A stretch of DNA of 64,000 bases from Candidatus Raymondbacteria bacterium RIFOXYA2_FULL_49_16 (GTDB taxonomy: Bacteria; Fibrobacterota; OXYB2-FULL-49-7; XYB2-FULL-49-35): positions 1 to 64,000 of the forward strand of contig MFYT01000107.1 of assembly GCA_001789205.1 (NCBI GenBank). The letters run 5' to 3'. The translations under genes were made by a program, and so were the position numbers. How positions within the stretch are numbered: position 1 is the first letter of the stretch; every line of letters starts with the position of its first letter. Positions 1 to 7,636 of this stretch are shown piece after piece. The notes beneath the pieces are model-generated. The model searched no databases and was not told the origin of the DNA. It saw nothing but the letters and a program-made list of their open reading frames with translations.

Positions 1-62
1 TACGTCTCGCCTCTTGTCAAGTCTTTTCTTCAAAAACCTCAATTTTTAGAGGTGCCCTAGGG

Positions 63-890
63 TTATTTTGTCCCATTTTTCCCTGCCAATATTTCAAAGG
101 CATGGTTAACTGTTGACGAATCAAGGATTGATTCTAATTTATTAGAGGTAAAATCATATGATTTTAACACTGACGGTTCAGACAAATAGTTAAACGTGCC
201 GTCATTGTTGTCATCAACGCCATATTTGATGATAAACTTATTAATATGGTGAAGATACTTAAAATCAATGATTGTACTATTGGCATTTTGAACCATAACC
301 AACGTGTCTTTCAATATATTGTAAATATAAAGTTCTTGCATATCTCTTTGAGTTAAGACACCGTCCTTGTCAGTATCAATGGATGCGCCACGCATGATTA
401 GGAGAGGGCTTGAAGGGAGGGTAAAATATTCAACACGGTTTGCGCTGACCCGGAATTGAAAAAGAAGACGAAAGTTTGAATTACAGTTCTCTGAAAAAAT
501 AAAATTGTTAAAATTGCCAAAATATATCTTTTTTGATAATGCGGCCCGTGAACCCACGCCTCCTCCTAAGGGCATTGATTCATAATAGTCAGACACGGTT
601 TCGCCCCTTTTGAATTGTTTGGGCTCATGCAATGTTTTTTGATCAATGGAAAAGAGATAATAACCTTTTGTTGAATCAAGTTCTATCGGTAAATTAAAAT
701 CCAATATCTTCTGAAATTTATTATCTGCAGAAAGTGCAGCGACTTTATCAGAAGATATCACAGCGTTTTGATTATGCGATCTCGGGATAAAATCTTTAAT
801 TAACTGGTAGATTCCAAATGATGCAAGAATGATACCCAAGGTGCCAAATATGGCAAAAATAATGTTGTTATACTTTTGAAGTTTATTCAT
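63..890 (-). CDS. Membrane-anchored EF-hand-like hypothetical protein
   Basis: A 275-residue protein with one hydrophobic segment at about residues 9-30, followed by a polar, presumably periplasmic or extracellular domain. About two thirds of the way along is a canonical EF-hand loop (DTDKDGVLTQRD, acidic at positions 1, 3, 5 and 12, Gly at 6). A second, looser Asp/Asn loop (DDNNDG) lies nearer the C-terminus, so calcium binding is plausible. I do not recognise the rest. Codon use is AT-rich, like the small lipoprotein gene at 2193 and unlike the chromosome after 4.4 kb, which suggests accessory DNA. A weak hairpin (ACCTC/GAGGT) followed by T residues on the minus strand lies just downstream at about 32-53. 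Confidence 0.6.
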   Translation of the reverse strand: MNKLQKYNNIIFAIFGTLGIILASFGIYQLIKDFIPRSHNQNAVISSDKVAALSADNKFQKILDFNLPIELDSTKGYYLFSIDQKTLHEPKQFKRGETVSDYYESMPLGGGVGSRAALSKKIYFGNFNNFIFSENCNSNFRLLFQFRVSANRVEYFTLPSSPLLIMRGASIDTDKDGVLTQRDMQELYIYNILKDTLVMVQNANSTIIDFKYLHHINKFIIKYGVDDNNDGTFNYLSEPSVLKSYDFTSNKLESILDSSTVNHAFEILAGKNGTK

Positions 891-953
891 TTTGTTATCC
901 TTTTTGGTTAAATTAAGAAGGCGCCATACCAGGTCATCGGTTCTTCCGATAGG

Positions 954-1976
954 TCATAATCCAAACCTGTATATGTTCCCCGAAGAGCTGGTCGCCCATC
1001 CATGCGTTTGATCCACGAAAAACATATCATTCAGATGGGCTGCCTCGAATTGATGCTCCCAGGTGATGCCGCCATCATATGTCTGCCAGATCCCCTGCAT
1101 AGGGTTAGGAGCCAAATTATTGGTTTCAGTAGCAGCCCAGCCAATAGTTTCGGTTACGAAATGAACTGACCATATGAATGGTATGTTCAAGTGCTGACAT
1201 GTCCAGGTTTTTCCAGAATCGGTTGTGGCTACAATAGTTCCGTTCGTAGAGTCGTCTGGGGCAACAGTTGCAATCCAACCCTTTGCATGGTTAATAAAAA
1301 ACAGGTCCATAAAGATAACCATGGCGCCATAGTCAAGCGAATTGAGATTTATGATATTCCAATTATTTCCGCCGTCGACCGTATGGAGGACGAGTCTGTT
1401 TGTGGCTGTGGCCCACCCTTCAAGAGAATCCAGGAATTGAACTGATGTGATGGCATAGATCGTATTACTCGTTTGAGGCGTCCATGTGATTCCACCGTCA
1501 GTGGTATGATGAATGCCGCCAAAATTATCCACAATCCAGCCGATTCGCTCATTAACAAAAGACAATCCCATGTAAAGCCTGCGGCTTTCGCCGGCAGGTT
1601 GCTGCCAAGCCCAGGTGTCACCGCCATCAGTCGTTTTTCCAATCCAATTACCGTGTCCGCCTATCCAACCATGCAAGGAATCAGTAAAGAATACACATCT
1701 AAGACTGCCGGATGTGCCGCTCAATTGGGGAGTCCATGAGATACCACCATCGTGTGTGTGAACGATCTTTCCAGCGTTGCCCACTATCCACCCATTGAGC
1801 TGGTCGAGAAAAAAGATTCCTTCATGACCGTAAGTAGAAGAATCGATCTGGTGGCAGATTTCCCATGCTGCCGAGGGTGGGGGAGATGATGGTTCTGGCA
1901 CTGGCTCTATGGCTTTGTTACAGGCACAGAAGAAAATTGGGATGATACATAAAAGGGTAAGAAGCATATGGGTCAT
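954..1976 (-). CDS. YCF48/BNR-like beta-propeller lipoprotein
   Basis: A 340-residue protein. The N-terminus has a hydrophobic stretch ending in Cys-Ala-Cys, a probable though imperfect lipobox. The body has about six repeats carrying the TTDGG-x-TW / HTxDGGxxW signature alternating with GWI/GWA-type strands, diagnostic of YCF48-like (photosystem II assembly factor-like) or sialidase-BNR propellers. In heterotrophs these are surface or periplasmic proteins of unknown ligand; no sialidase catalytic residues are evident. The minus-strand gene at 63-890 begins 63 bases beyond its stop, so the two may be co-transcribed. The fold call is firm; the function is unknown. Confidence 0.75.
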   Translation of the reverse strand: MTHMLLTLLCIIPIFFCACNKAIEPVPEPSSPPPSAAWEICHQIDSSTYGHEGIFFLDQLNGWIVGNAGKIVHTHDGGISWTPQLSGTSGSLRCVFFTDSLHGWIGGHGNWIGKTTDGGDTWAWQQPAGESRRLYMGLSFVNERIGWIVDNFGGIHHTTDGGITWTPQTSNTIYAITSVQFLDSLEGWATATNRLVLHTVDGGNNWNIINLNSLDYGAMVIFMDLFFINHAKGWIATVAPDDSTNGTIVATTDSGKTWTCQHLNIPFIWSVHFVTETIGWAATETNNLAPNPMQGIWQTYDGGITWEHQFEAAHLNDMFFVDQTHGWATSSSGNIYRFGL

Positions 1977-2041
1977 GACTATACCTTTTCTGTTAGAGTT
2001 GCCATGATTAGAAGGTTGATGTGATAACCGCGGTTTAATAC

Positions 2042-2146
2042 GCGCAACGTTGGGCCGCTAACCTGCGCGTGACAACCAATTCAAAAACCCTTTCTGGAAC
2101 CATGGTTCCCTATAATATGGCGCCAGGTTGAGCGGCCTTGTTGCTT
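2042..2146 (-). repeat. attC-like imperfect inverted repeat
   Basis: Arms 2053-2068 and 2120-2137 form a 16-bp stem with two single-base bulges (G2130, C2123), both on the same arm. Outside it a second short stem pairs GCAAC (2044-2048) with GTTGC (2140-2144), separated from the main stem by small unpaired spacers. The 51-nt loop contains the perfect palindrome GGAACCATGGTTCC (2096-2109). Outer box, unpaired spacer, inner box with extrahelical bases and variable loop is the architecture of an integron attC site. Read on the minus strand, the distal box is GTTGCGC (6 of 7 to GTTRRRY), but the other box matches poorly. It lies downstream of, and in the same orientation as, the small lipoprotein gene, as in a cassette. 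No integrase is in the window. Confidence 0.35.
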
Positions 2147-2177
2147 TGTGTCTTTCGCATATTCGTAGTTGTTTGAT

Positions 2178-2600
2178 TATGCTGGCTGATCATTATTGTT
2201 TTAATTCTAAGTATATGTTGGTGTCAATTTTGATGTTCTCCTTAATCATAATATCAATAATATCATAACTTTGATGTCGAAATTGAATTTTATAGGAATT
2301 TACTCCACTATATTTCTCCGGAACTGTATAGTTAATGTTATAAATCCCGGTGGAATCAGTCTTTTCATCATACATAGAATAAAATACTTCTCCATCCCAA
2401 CTAAATAAATTATTACAAAATAAAGTTATTTGAACGCTATCTAATGTACGCTTGTTTGAATTATCAAAAATAGTTCCAGAAATAATAATTTCGTCTGGTT
2501 CTTTTTTATCGTCATCAAGTAGCCTTGAACAGCTCAGGAAACACATACTTAATGTAATAGTCAGTACAACTTTATTAACCATATTTAATCAGCCAGCATA
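2178..2600. repeat. 13-bp inverted repeat framing a small lipoprotein gene
   Basis: TATGCTGGCTGAT at 2178-2190 is perfectly repeated in inverted orientation at 2588-2600. The copies sit immediately outside the stop and start codons of the lipoprotein gene. They could pair in a transcript to close a loop around the whole coding sequence, or be the ends of a small inserted unit. Confidence 0.55.
2193..2582 (-). CDS. Small lipoprotein with carboxypeptidase-regulatory-like domain
   Basis: A 129-residue protein with a lipoprotein signal peptide (hydrophobic run ending FLSC at about residue 18) and a short charged linker. A single beta-sandwich-like domain begins IISGTIFDNSNKRTLDSV, the usual opening strand of CarboxypepD_reg-like or transthyretin-like domains. 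Probably anchored in a membrane and facing the periplasm or outside; function unknown. The gene is very AT-rich and is framed by 13-bp inverted copies of TATGCTGGCTGAT (2178-2190 and 2588-2600), lying 2 and 5 bases outside the stop and start codons. The upstream side abuts the 3' end of a group II intron remnant. Confidence 0.6.
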   Translation of the reverse strand: MVNKVVLTITLSMCFLSCSRLLDDDKKEPDEIIISGTIFDNSNKRTLDSVQITLFCNNLFSWDGEVFYSMYDEKTDSTGIYNINYTVPEKYSGVNSYKIQFRHQSYDIIDIMIKENIKIDTNIYLELKQ

Positions 2601-2675
2601 TTTACACATTTTCAGGCTATGCGAAGACCATCAAAACCGGGTAGGGCAGGGCCCTTGCGGGCCCTTTCCCCCCTA

Positions 2676-2709
2676 AGAACCGTACTTGATAGTTTCCCAT
2701 CATACGGCT
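2676..2709 (-). ncRNA. Group II intron domain V
   Basis: On the minus strand this 34-nt segment starts with AGCCGTA and ends TACGGTTCT. The lower stem carries the catalytic AGC triad, there is a two-base bulge (AG), and the upper stem TGATGG/CTATCA is capped by a GAAA tetraloop. Length, triad, bulge and GNRA loop all match group II domain V. Confidence 0.85.
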
Positions 2710-2719
2710 AAAGCATTCC

Positions 2720-3382
2720 TTAAGACCGCCCTTGTGGAACAGTCCGGTGATTGTACCTCAGAATCGCACGGGCCGACAACTCTTTCCACAGACGCGCCTC
2801 CTTCTTCTCCCGCCTGTACGAGAAATATCCCGCATACGCAGGATCATACGGGTTTGCGTCCGCCTTTATCTTGAGATGCCGCCTGATGCCTATGGAGCTG
2901 ACGCGAACCACGCAATACAGTTGTACCCCTTTCTTGCGTTTACGCCTTACCGAGAATATCCATTTCTGCCCAGCCGCTTGCCAATACTGTTGTATCAACC
3001 AGCCTTTGGACTTTCCAGGATGGTTCCGGCGTATCATTCTCCATAGCTGCCCGTAGACATACTGGTCAACCCGGTTAAACGCCCCTGACGCCACAACATG
3101 ACGGTGGTAATTGGCCCATCCACGAAGCGTTTCATTCAGCTTCCCAATGAGCTTTTCCATCAGGTCGTTCCTATACGTACGGATGATGGTTCCCGCCTTT
3201 TCAATGATTGTCCGGACCGCCTCTATCGAGGGCGTTATGCGAAGCACACTGCCGAACTTGCGAAAAGACTGGCCGAGGAACTTGAAACCATCCCTGATAT
3301 AGGTTATCCTACTTTTCTCCTCTGAGATTGTAAGGCCGCGTTTTGCAAGGAACGCTTTGACCGCGGGGATGATCTTCATCAC
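2720..3382 (-). pseudogene. Group II intron reverse transcriptase/maturase, C-terminal fragment
   Basis: About 220 codons remain, readable from a GTG at 3382, of a protein normally over 400 residues. The fragment covers the end of the RT thumb (LTISEEKSRITYI ... GFKFLGQSFRK) and the maturase-specific domain X (GIIM) with the LNETLRGWANYHRHV signature, then the YGQLWRMIRRNHPGKS segment. The palm domain with the catalytic YADD box is missing, so no reverse-transcriptase activity is expected. A maturase-only role cannot be excluded, but there is no sign of selection for a new start. Confidence 0.85.
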
Positions 3383-3602
3383 CAGCAGTCTTCTCGACTT
3401 GGCCGTGCCTTGCGCTGGAGTTCTTCGGAGCTATTCCATTCCAGCGTCAAGATATTTCATAGTATTTCTATGGCGCCTGATAGCCACCCCTATATCAGTA
3501 AGATAGTGCTTATTCTGTGCAAATATCAAGTACTTGGTCTGGACAGATCGCGTGCTGTGGTGTTTGGTATGGGCGACTGTTTTGCCCGACTTTTTATCGG
3601 AA

Positions 3603-3770
3603 TTATGCCGCTTTGTGCCTGCGCAAACGACGAGGTTTAAAAAATACCAGACGGTCCTTCAGCGGCTCTTGTATCGCCTGAATATGAAAAAGCCTTTCCG
3701 CTCTCGTCTGCAATTTATCATCCAGTTTGCGACGGATATTCCGTATTTCAGCTACAATTGGATCGCTCAT
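3603..3770 (-). CDS. Small basic partner (putative antitoxin) of PIN toxin
   Basis: A 55-residue protein starting MSDPIVAEIRNIRRKLDDK. It is charged, predicted helical at the N-terminus, and ends in a basic tail (KPRRLRRHKAA). Its start is two bases past the stop codon of the PIN gene, so the pair is probably translationally coupled. Short proteins that begin MSDPIxxEVRxIRD and end near a PPRR-type tail commonly follow PIN genes of this type and are presumed antitoxins. That family assignment is from memory. Upstream in-frame codons to 3803 exist but would overlap the toxin. An N-terminal DNA-binding fold is not obvious. Confidence 0.5.
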   Translation of the reverse strand: MSDPIVAEIRNIRRKLDDKLQTRAERLFHIQAIQEPLKDRLVFFKPRRLRRHKAA

Positions 3771-3772
3771 AA

Positions 3773-4243
3773 CTAAACCTCCACTAATTCTTCTGGAGTA
3801 CAAATGACAGGAGTCTCAAGATCTCGTGATGCGTTGATGTCTTCAACCATATGTCGAAGATGGGCATTTGCCAGGTGGGTAAAGTTCCAAGTAACCAGGT
3901 ATTCAACCCCGTTAAGGGTTGCACATGCCAAATGAAGTGCATCGTACCATGCCTTTGAAGGTAAATTTAATTTTTTGAAATAAGTTTTGGCAAGGTTGTC
4001 CGTAACGGAATTAGCGCCAAGAATCGTAAAGGTTTTGACAGATGCAAGTCTCTTTTGGGCTGCCGCAGGGTCTCCTTTGGATATCTCAGTTAGCACAAAT
4101 GCAGAAACGCAAGGTACAAGCTTGATTATGGCTTTCTTCCACCACCGTTTTGTGATTAGCTGATGCGCCCGCACTTCTATTAGTGAGCTGGGTCTTGCGG
4201 TAAAATAACTGATCACCGTGGATTCGATATATACCCTATTCAT
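3773..4243 (-). CDS. PIN-domain protein, VapC-like toxin
   Basis: A 156-residue PIN-domain protein opening MNRVYIESTVISYFTARPS. In this clade the first catalytic acid is Glu rather than Asp (YIESTVIS in place of YLDTSVIS). Further motifs are the central acid region (FVLTEISKGD), AWYDALHLACA with the conserved Asp, and YLVTWNFTHLANA near the C-terminus with the final Asn/Asp region. PIN proteins are Mg-dependent ribonucleases; here it is most likely the toxin of a type II toxin-antitoxin pair with the small downstream gene. The toxin-first gene order is unusual compared with classical VapBC but common for this subfamily. Confidence 0.8.
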   Translation of the reverse strand: MNRVYIESTVISYFTARPSSLIEVRAHQLITKRWWKKAIIKLVPCVSAFVLTEISKGDPAAAQKRLASVKTFTILGANSVTDNLAKTYFKKLNLPSKAWYDALHLACATLNGVEYLVTWNFTHLANAHLRHMVEDINASRDLETPVICTPEELVEV

Positions 4244-4419
4244 GTCAATAAATATATCCTTTTATGAGTAACAAAGCAAATGGAACCCGAGATTTTAATG
4301 TGTGATAAAATGTCAGTTGAAATTTCTGGGACCATTGGTTCTCCTTGAAGTACGATGTTGGGGGATTACAGCTGTATTTTAGGATATTCCTATGTAATTG
4401 CATGAATGACGCCAAGGGG

Positions 4420-4448
4420 TTGACTTTGATTTGTAGGAATTGTATTTT
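4420..4448 (+). promoter_or_regulatory. Sigma-70-like promoter of the tetR-efflux operon
   Basis: TTGACT (4420-4425) and TATTTT (4443-4448) are separated by 17 bp. Because the -10 box ends two bases before the ATG at 4451, transcription would start inside the longest reading frame. This supports using the downstream ATG at 4484. Confidence 0.55.
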
Positions 4449-4483
4449 GAATGGCTGTACAGAAAAGTGACTTTGGAGTCAGA

Positions 4484-5137
4484 ATGGAAGAATTAAAAGA
4501 AACCCGGGAAAAAGCAGTGCGCGATGCCAAGCGCAACCTCATCCTCGACGCGTCAGTAAAAGTCTTTGGCGAAAAAGGCTTTCACGAAACCCGTTTGGAG
4601 GACATTGCAGCCCAGGCCGGCTTCTCTAAGGCCTCTCTCTACAACTACTACGAGGACAAAGAATCCATTTTCCTGCATCTGGCCATACGCGAACACGAAC
4701 GCCTGTGCGATAAGTTCGAAACCCTTGATTTGCCCAAGGACTCCTTCCAATCAGCATTGCGCACATTTTTGACCGTGCTGGTGCATGAAATGGGGGCGCG
4801 CTTTGCCTTTATCGCAGCAGTCTCCAATTTCCAGACAGGCGTGTTCTGCGGCCATGAAACATTCGGCAAGCACCGTGAGACCCTGATAAAACAGTTCCAG
4901 ACAGCTGTTGCGCGCATACAGGAACAGATACTGCGCCTGGTATCGCAGGCAAAAAGCAGCGGAGAAATCCGCAGCCCGCTTTCGGAACAGGCCATTACCA
5001 AATATATCAGTTCAATCATCAGGGGCATCATGTACGAATGGAAAATAAAGGGCAAAATGGGCGATATCACCGTGGAAGTGAACGAGATACTTGAGTTTGT
5101 CTGTCACGGCGCCACAGGGCCCGCTCAAACCGCATAA
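4484..5137 (+). CDS. TetR/AcrR-family repressor of the RND operon
   Basis: A 217-residue one-component regulator with an N-terminal helix-turn-helix: ILDASVKVFGEKGFHETRLEDIAAQAGFSKA and then SLYNYYEDKESIF is a textbook TetR_N domain. The C-terminal domain is helical and ligand-binding (unassigned). I chose ATG 4484 because GGAG lies at 4475-4478 at correct spacing and a promoter overlaps the alternative ATG at 4451. It is the first gene of the unit encoding TolC-like, adaptor and RND proteins and probably represses it, releasing DNA on binding a pump substrate. No clear palindromic operator is visible, so the operator remains unidentified. Confidence 0.85.
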   Translation: MEELKETREKAVRDAKRNLILDASVKVFGEKGFHETRLEDIAAQAGFSKASLYNYYEDKESIFLHLAIREHERLCDKFETLDLPKDSFQSALRTFLTVLVHEMGARFAFIAAVSNFQTGVFCGHETFGKHRETLIKQFQTAVARIQEQILRLVSQAKSSGEIRSPLSEQAITKYISSIIRGIMYEWKIKGKMGDITVEVNEILEFVCHGATGPAQTA

Positions 5138-5165
5138 TACGCGTGGTTCAAGGAGACGATATTAT

Positions 5166-6569
5166 ATGATACGATTGATTGTCATCGCGTTTGCAGGCCT
5201 CTTTATGGCAGCGCCTTGTCTGGCAAAAACCTATTCCCTCAACGAATTGATGGAAATAGGCCTGAAGAATTCCAAGCAGATAAAGGCCGTGGAAGAGGAG
5301 CGCACCAAACTCAACGCGCAGATCCGCGAATATTATGGCAAGGCGCTTCCCAGCATTGATCTTTCAGCCAATTATCAGTACGCCTTTGCCCAATACAGCG
5401 CTTTCACCTCGGGCGGCAGCGGGGGATCGGGCGGCGCGTCATTTTCCGGCATAGTCTCGCAGTATCAGGGTACTGAACCAGGCGCATATGCGCTTGCCCA
5501 GGGCGTTGACATGGCATTTGCCCAGTTTGCTGATTTTTCCAAATACATAAAAGACCAGACTGCCACTGTCTCTCTTTCGCTCAAACAAACCCTTTTTGCC
5601 CAGGGCAAGGTTTCAATTGGTCTTAAAATTGCAAAACTCGGCCGCGAAAACCTTGAGACCAGGCGGCAGTCAGTTACGGATTCCACCAGGGCGACCATTG
5701 CAAAGATGTTTTACGCTGCTCTGCTCACCAAAAAGAGCGAGGTTGTGCTGGGTGAAAGCGTTGCGCTCAACAAAGACATCTATAAATTTTCAGTGCTCAG
5801 GTTTCAGGTTGGAAAGACCAATGAACTCGATACGCTCATGGCGTGCATGAACTATGAACGCTCGGTCATGGACCACAAAAACCTTGAGACTGCCAAAAAG
5901 GTGCAGTATCTTGTCCTTATCAAGCAGACTGAAATTCCCGAGACCTTTGAGACCTTTGATATTGAGGGTGAATTTCCCATAGAAAATTATTTTCTTTCGT
6001 TTGACCAAGCCCAGCCCAAACTTCTCGATAAAAACAGCATGCTTGTTCAGCTTAAAAGACTGGGCTCTATTCAGGACTATCTGGTAAAATTCGCGTACAC
6101 TGATTTTCTGCCCGTGGCCTTTTGCGGTGCTTCGATTGGAAAGATGTCGCAATTCAACGCTGACGACGATATTACCTGGTACGACGATAAAAAGGTCTAT
6201 GCGGGTGTGTCGTGGAACCTCTTCAACGGGTTTCAAAACTCGCAGAAGATTGTCCAGGCAAAGTCAGACCGCGATAATTTCAAGAACACACAGCGTATAG
6301 TCACTGACGGCCTTGAAATAGGCTTACGAAACGCGTGCGAAGCCCTGGCAAATTCGCGCGACAATGTGGTTTCGGCCCAGGCCATGGTCAATTTTGCGGA
6401 GCGCGCCTATACAGTGGCTAAAAAAGGCTATGAAAACGGTTTGCAGACAATGACCGAATACCAGAACGCTGAATTGGGCCTCAAAAACGCGAAACTGGGC
6501 CTGCACCGGGCGCAATTCGCCTATTACAGTGCGGTCATAGACGTTAAACTGCTTATAAACGAACTTTAA
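5166..6569 (+). CDS. TolC-family outer-membrane efflux channel
   Basis: A 467-residue protein beginning MIRLIVIAFAGLFMAAPCLA, a cleavable signal peptide, with AAGGAGACG just upstream of ATG 5166. Two OEP-type repeats follow (SLNELMEIGLKNSKQIKAVEEER, and later NARDN/ERAYTVAKKGYENGLQT-type helical segments). This is the pattern of the TolC trimer, whose strands form an outer-membrane barrel and whose helices form the periplasmic tunnel. A Gly/Ser-rich insert near residues 80-90 (GGSGGSGG) is a probable surface loop. It is followed by the adaptor and pump genes in the same operon, giving a complete tripartite exporter. Confidence 0.85.
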   Translation: MIRLIVIAFAGLFMAAPCLAKTYSLNELMEIGLKNSKQIKAVEEERTKLNAQIREYYGKALPSIDLSANYQYAFAQYSAFTSGGSGGSGGASFSGIVSQYQGTEPGAYALAQGVDMAFAQFADFSKYIKDQTATVSLSLKQTLFAQGKVSIGLKIAKLGRENLETRRQSVTDSTRATIAKMFYAALLTKKSEVVLGESVALNKDIYKFSVLRFQVGKTNELDTLMACMNYERSVMDHKNLETAKKVQYLVLIKQTEIPETFETFDIEGEFPIENYFLSFDQAQPKLLDKNSMLVQLKRLGSIQDYLVKFAYTDFLPVAFCGASIGKMSQFNADDDITWYDDKKVYAGVSWNLFNGFQNSQKIVQAKSDRDNFKNTQRIVTDGLEIGLRNACEALANSRDNVVSAQAMVNFAERAYTVAKKGYENGLQTMTEYQNAELGLKNAKLGLHRAQFAYYSAVIDVKLLINEL

Positions 6570-6591
6570 TCCAAGGAACTCGGAGATATAT

Positions 6592-7623
6592 ATGAAACAC
6601 AGCGTTATCCTGATCCCTGCCTGCCTGCTGCTTTTAGTGAACGTAGGATGTTCAAAAGGCAGCAAACAGAAACCTGAAAGCATTACCGACATCCAGAAAC
6701 GCGAAGGCGTTCCCGTGACAGTGGTCAAGGTACAGCGCACCGCGATTCAGGACTTTGAGACCGCGGGCGGCACTGTTGAAGGCATTTCCCAGACCACCAT
6801 GGTTTGTCCCACGCCCGGTGTTATTGCCGAGATATATGTTTCCGTTGGCCAGTCTGTTGCAGCAGGCGCGCAGCTCATGCGCATTGAACCCGACGGTCCT
6901 TCGTCACTCGATATTACCCAGGCACAGTACGAACAGGCGCAGAAATCGCTTGAGCGCATGACTACACTGGCTGAAGAGGGCGGGGTGTCGCAGGAGGCGC
7001 TTGATCAGGTAAAGACCGGATATGCTGCTGCAAAGGCCACCTATTCCGCTGCAAAACGGAGTGAAACGCTCTTTGCGCCCTTTGCCGGGATTGTGGCCAA
7101 TATCTACAAGCCTGTCAGAGACCGGGCTGATCGCAACATTGCGCTTCTCGAACTGGCTGTGTATTCAAAGGTCAAAGTTAAAATGCAGGTGTCAGACGCG
7201 CTGATCAACAAATTTAAAAAAGGACAGAAAGCCCGAGCTATTTTAGGCAGCGATACGCTTTCGGGAACAGTGACCCTTGTCTCGCTCGCAGGCCAGGAGA
7301 TGACCCATGTGTTTCCTGTTGAGGCGCTCTTTGCCAATCCGGATCGCATACTGAAACCCGGCATGTTTGTCACGGTCCAGGTGGCTGTTGACGAACGCGC
7401 AAACGCGCTGGTTCTTCCAATGGAAACCGTGATCTCCGAAGGAAAAAGCAACTCGGTCTTTGTGGTGAGTGCCGATAAACTCGCATCCAAACGCCAGGTG
7501 GTTCTGGGCATACGTGGAGGAAACGAATACGAGATCATAAGCGGCGTGCAGGAAGGGGAGTCCGTGGTCACCACTGGTTCCTCACTGCTAACCGAAGCAA
7601 CGCTGGTCAAGATCGTCAACTAA
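6592..7623 (+). CDS. RND efflux periplasmic adaptor (HlyD/AcrA-type lipoprotein)
   Basis: A 343-residue membrane-fusion protein. The lipoprotein signal ends at Cys around residue 20 (NVGCSKG). The order then follows the family: first barrel-sandwich strand (GTVEGISQTTMVCPTPGVIAEIYV), a short alpha-hairpin (about residues 100-140), the lipoyl half-motif LFAPFAGIVANIYK, then the beta-barrel and membrane-proximal domains (KPGMFVTVQVAV, LVLPMETVISEG). It bridges the inner-membrane pump and the TolC-like channel. It lies 22 bp after the channel gene and 13 bp before the pump gene. Confidence 0.88.
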   Translation: MKHSVILIPACLLLLVNVGCSKGSKQKPESITDIQKREGVPVTVVKVQRTAIQDFETAGGTVEGISQTTMVCPTPGVIAEIYVSVGQSVAAGAQLMRIEPDGPSSLDITQAQYEQAQKSLERMTTLAEEGGVSQEALDQVKTGYAAAKATYSAAKRSETLFAPFAGIVANIYKPVRDRADRNIALLELAVYSKVKVKMQVSDALINKFKKGQKARAILGSDTLSGTVTLVSLAGQEMTHVFPVEALFANPDRILKPGMFVTVQVAVDERANALVLPMETVISEGKSNSVFVVSADKLASKRQVVLGIRGGNEYEIISGVQEGESVVTTGSSLLTEATLVKIVN

Positions 7624-7636
7624 AAAGGAAGAGTGT

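Larger units (their letters stand above)
2641..3420 (-). mobile_element. 5'-truncated group II intron
   Basis: On the minus strand the element retains the C-terminal part of the intron-encoded protein, an intact 34-nt domain V (2676-2709) and a GC-rich domain VI hairpin (GGGCCC-GCAA-GGGCCC) ending CCCTAC at about 2641. Domains I-IV and the reverse-transcriptase catalytic region are absent. Upstream of the retained coding part the reading frame can be followed only to about 3400 (residues TAKSRRLL resemble the usual TAxSKEL region). The left (5') boundary is therefore approximate. The element cannot be mobile on its own. Confidence 0.75.

Noticed and set aside
2096..4343. Two similar palindromic words (CTGGAACCATGGTTCCC at 2094 and CTGGGACCATTGGTTCTCC at 4326) at the ends of the accessory patch, suggesting element ends
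   Set aside because: They differ in length and are not matched by further homology or target duplication; too weak for a mobile-element call.
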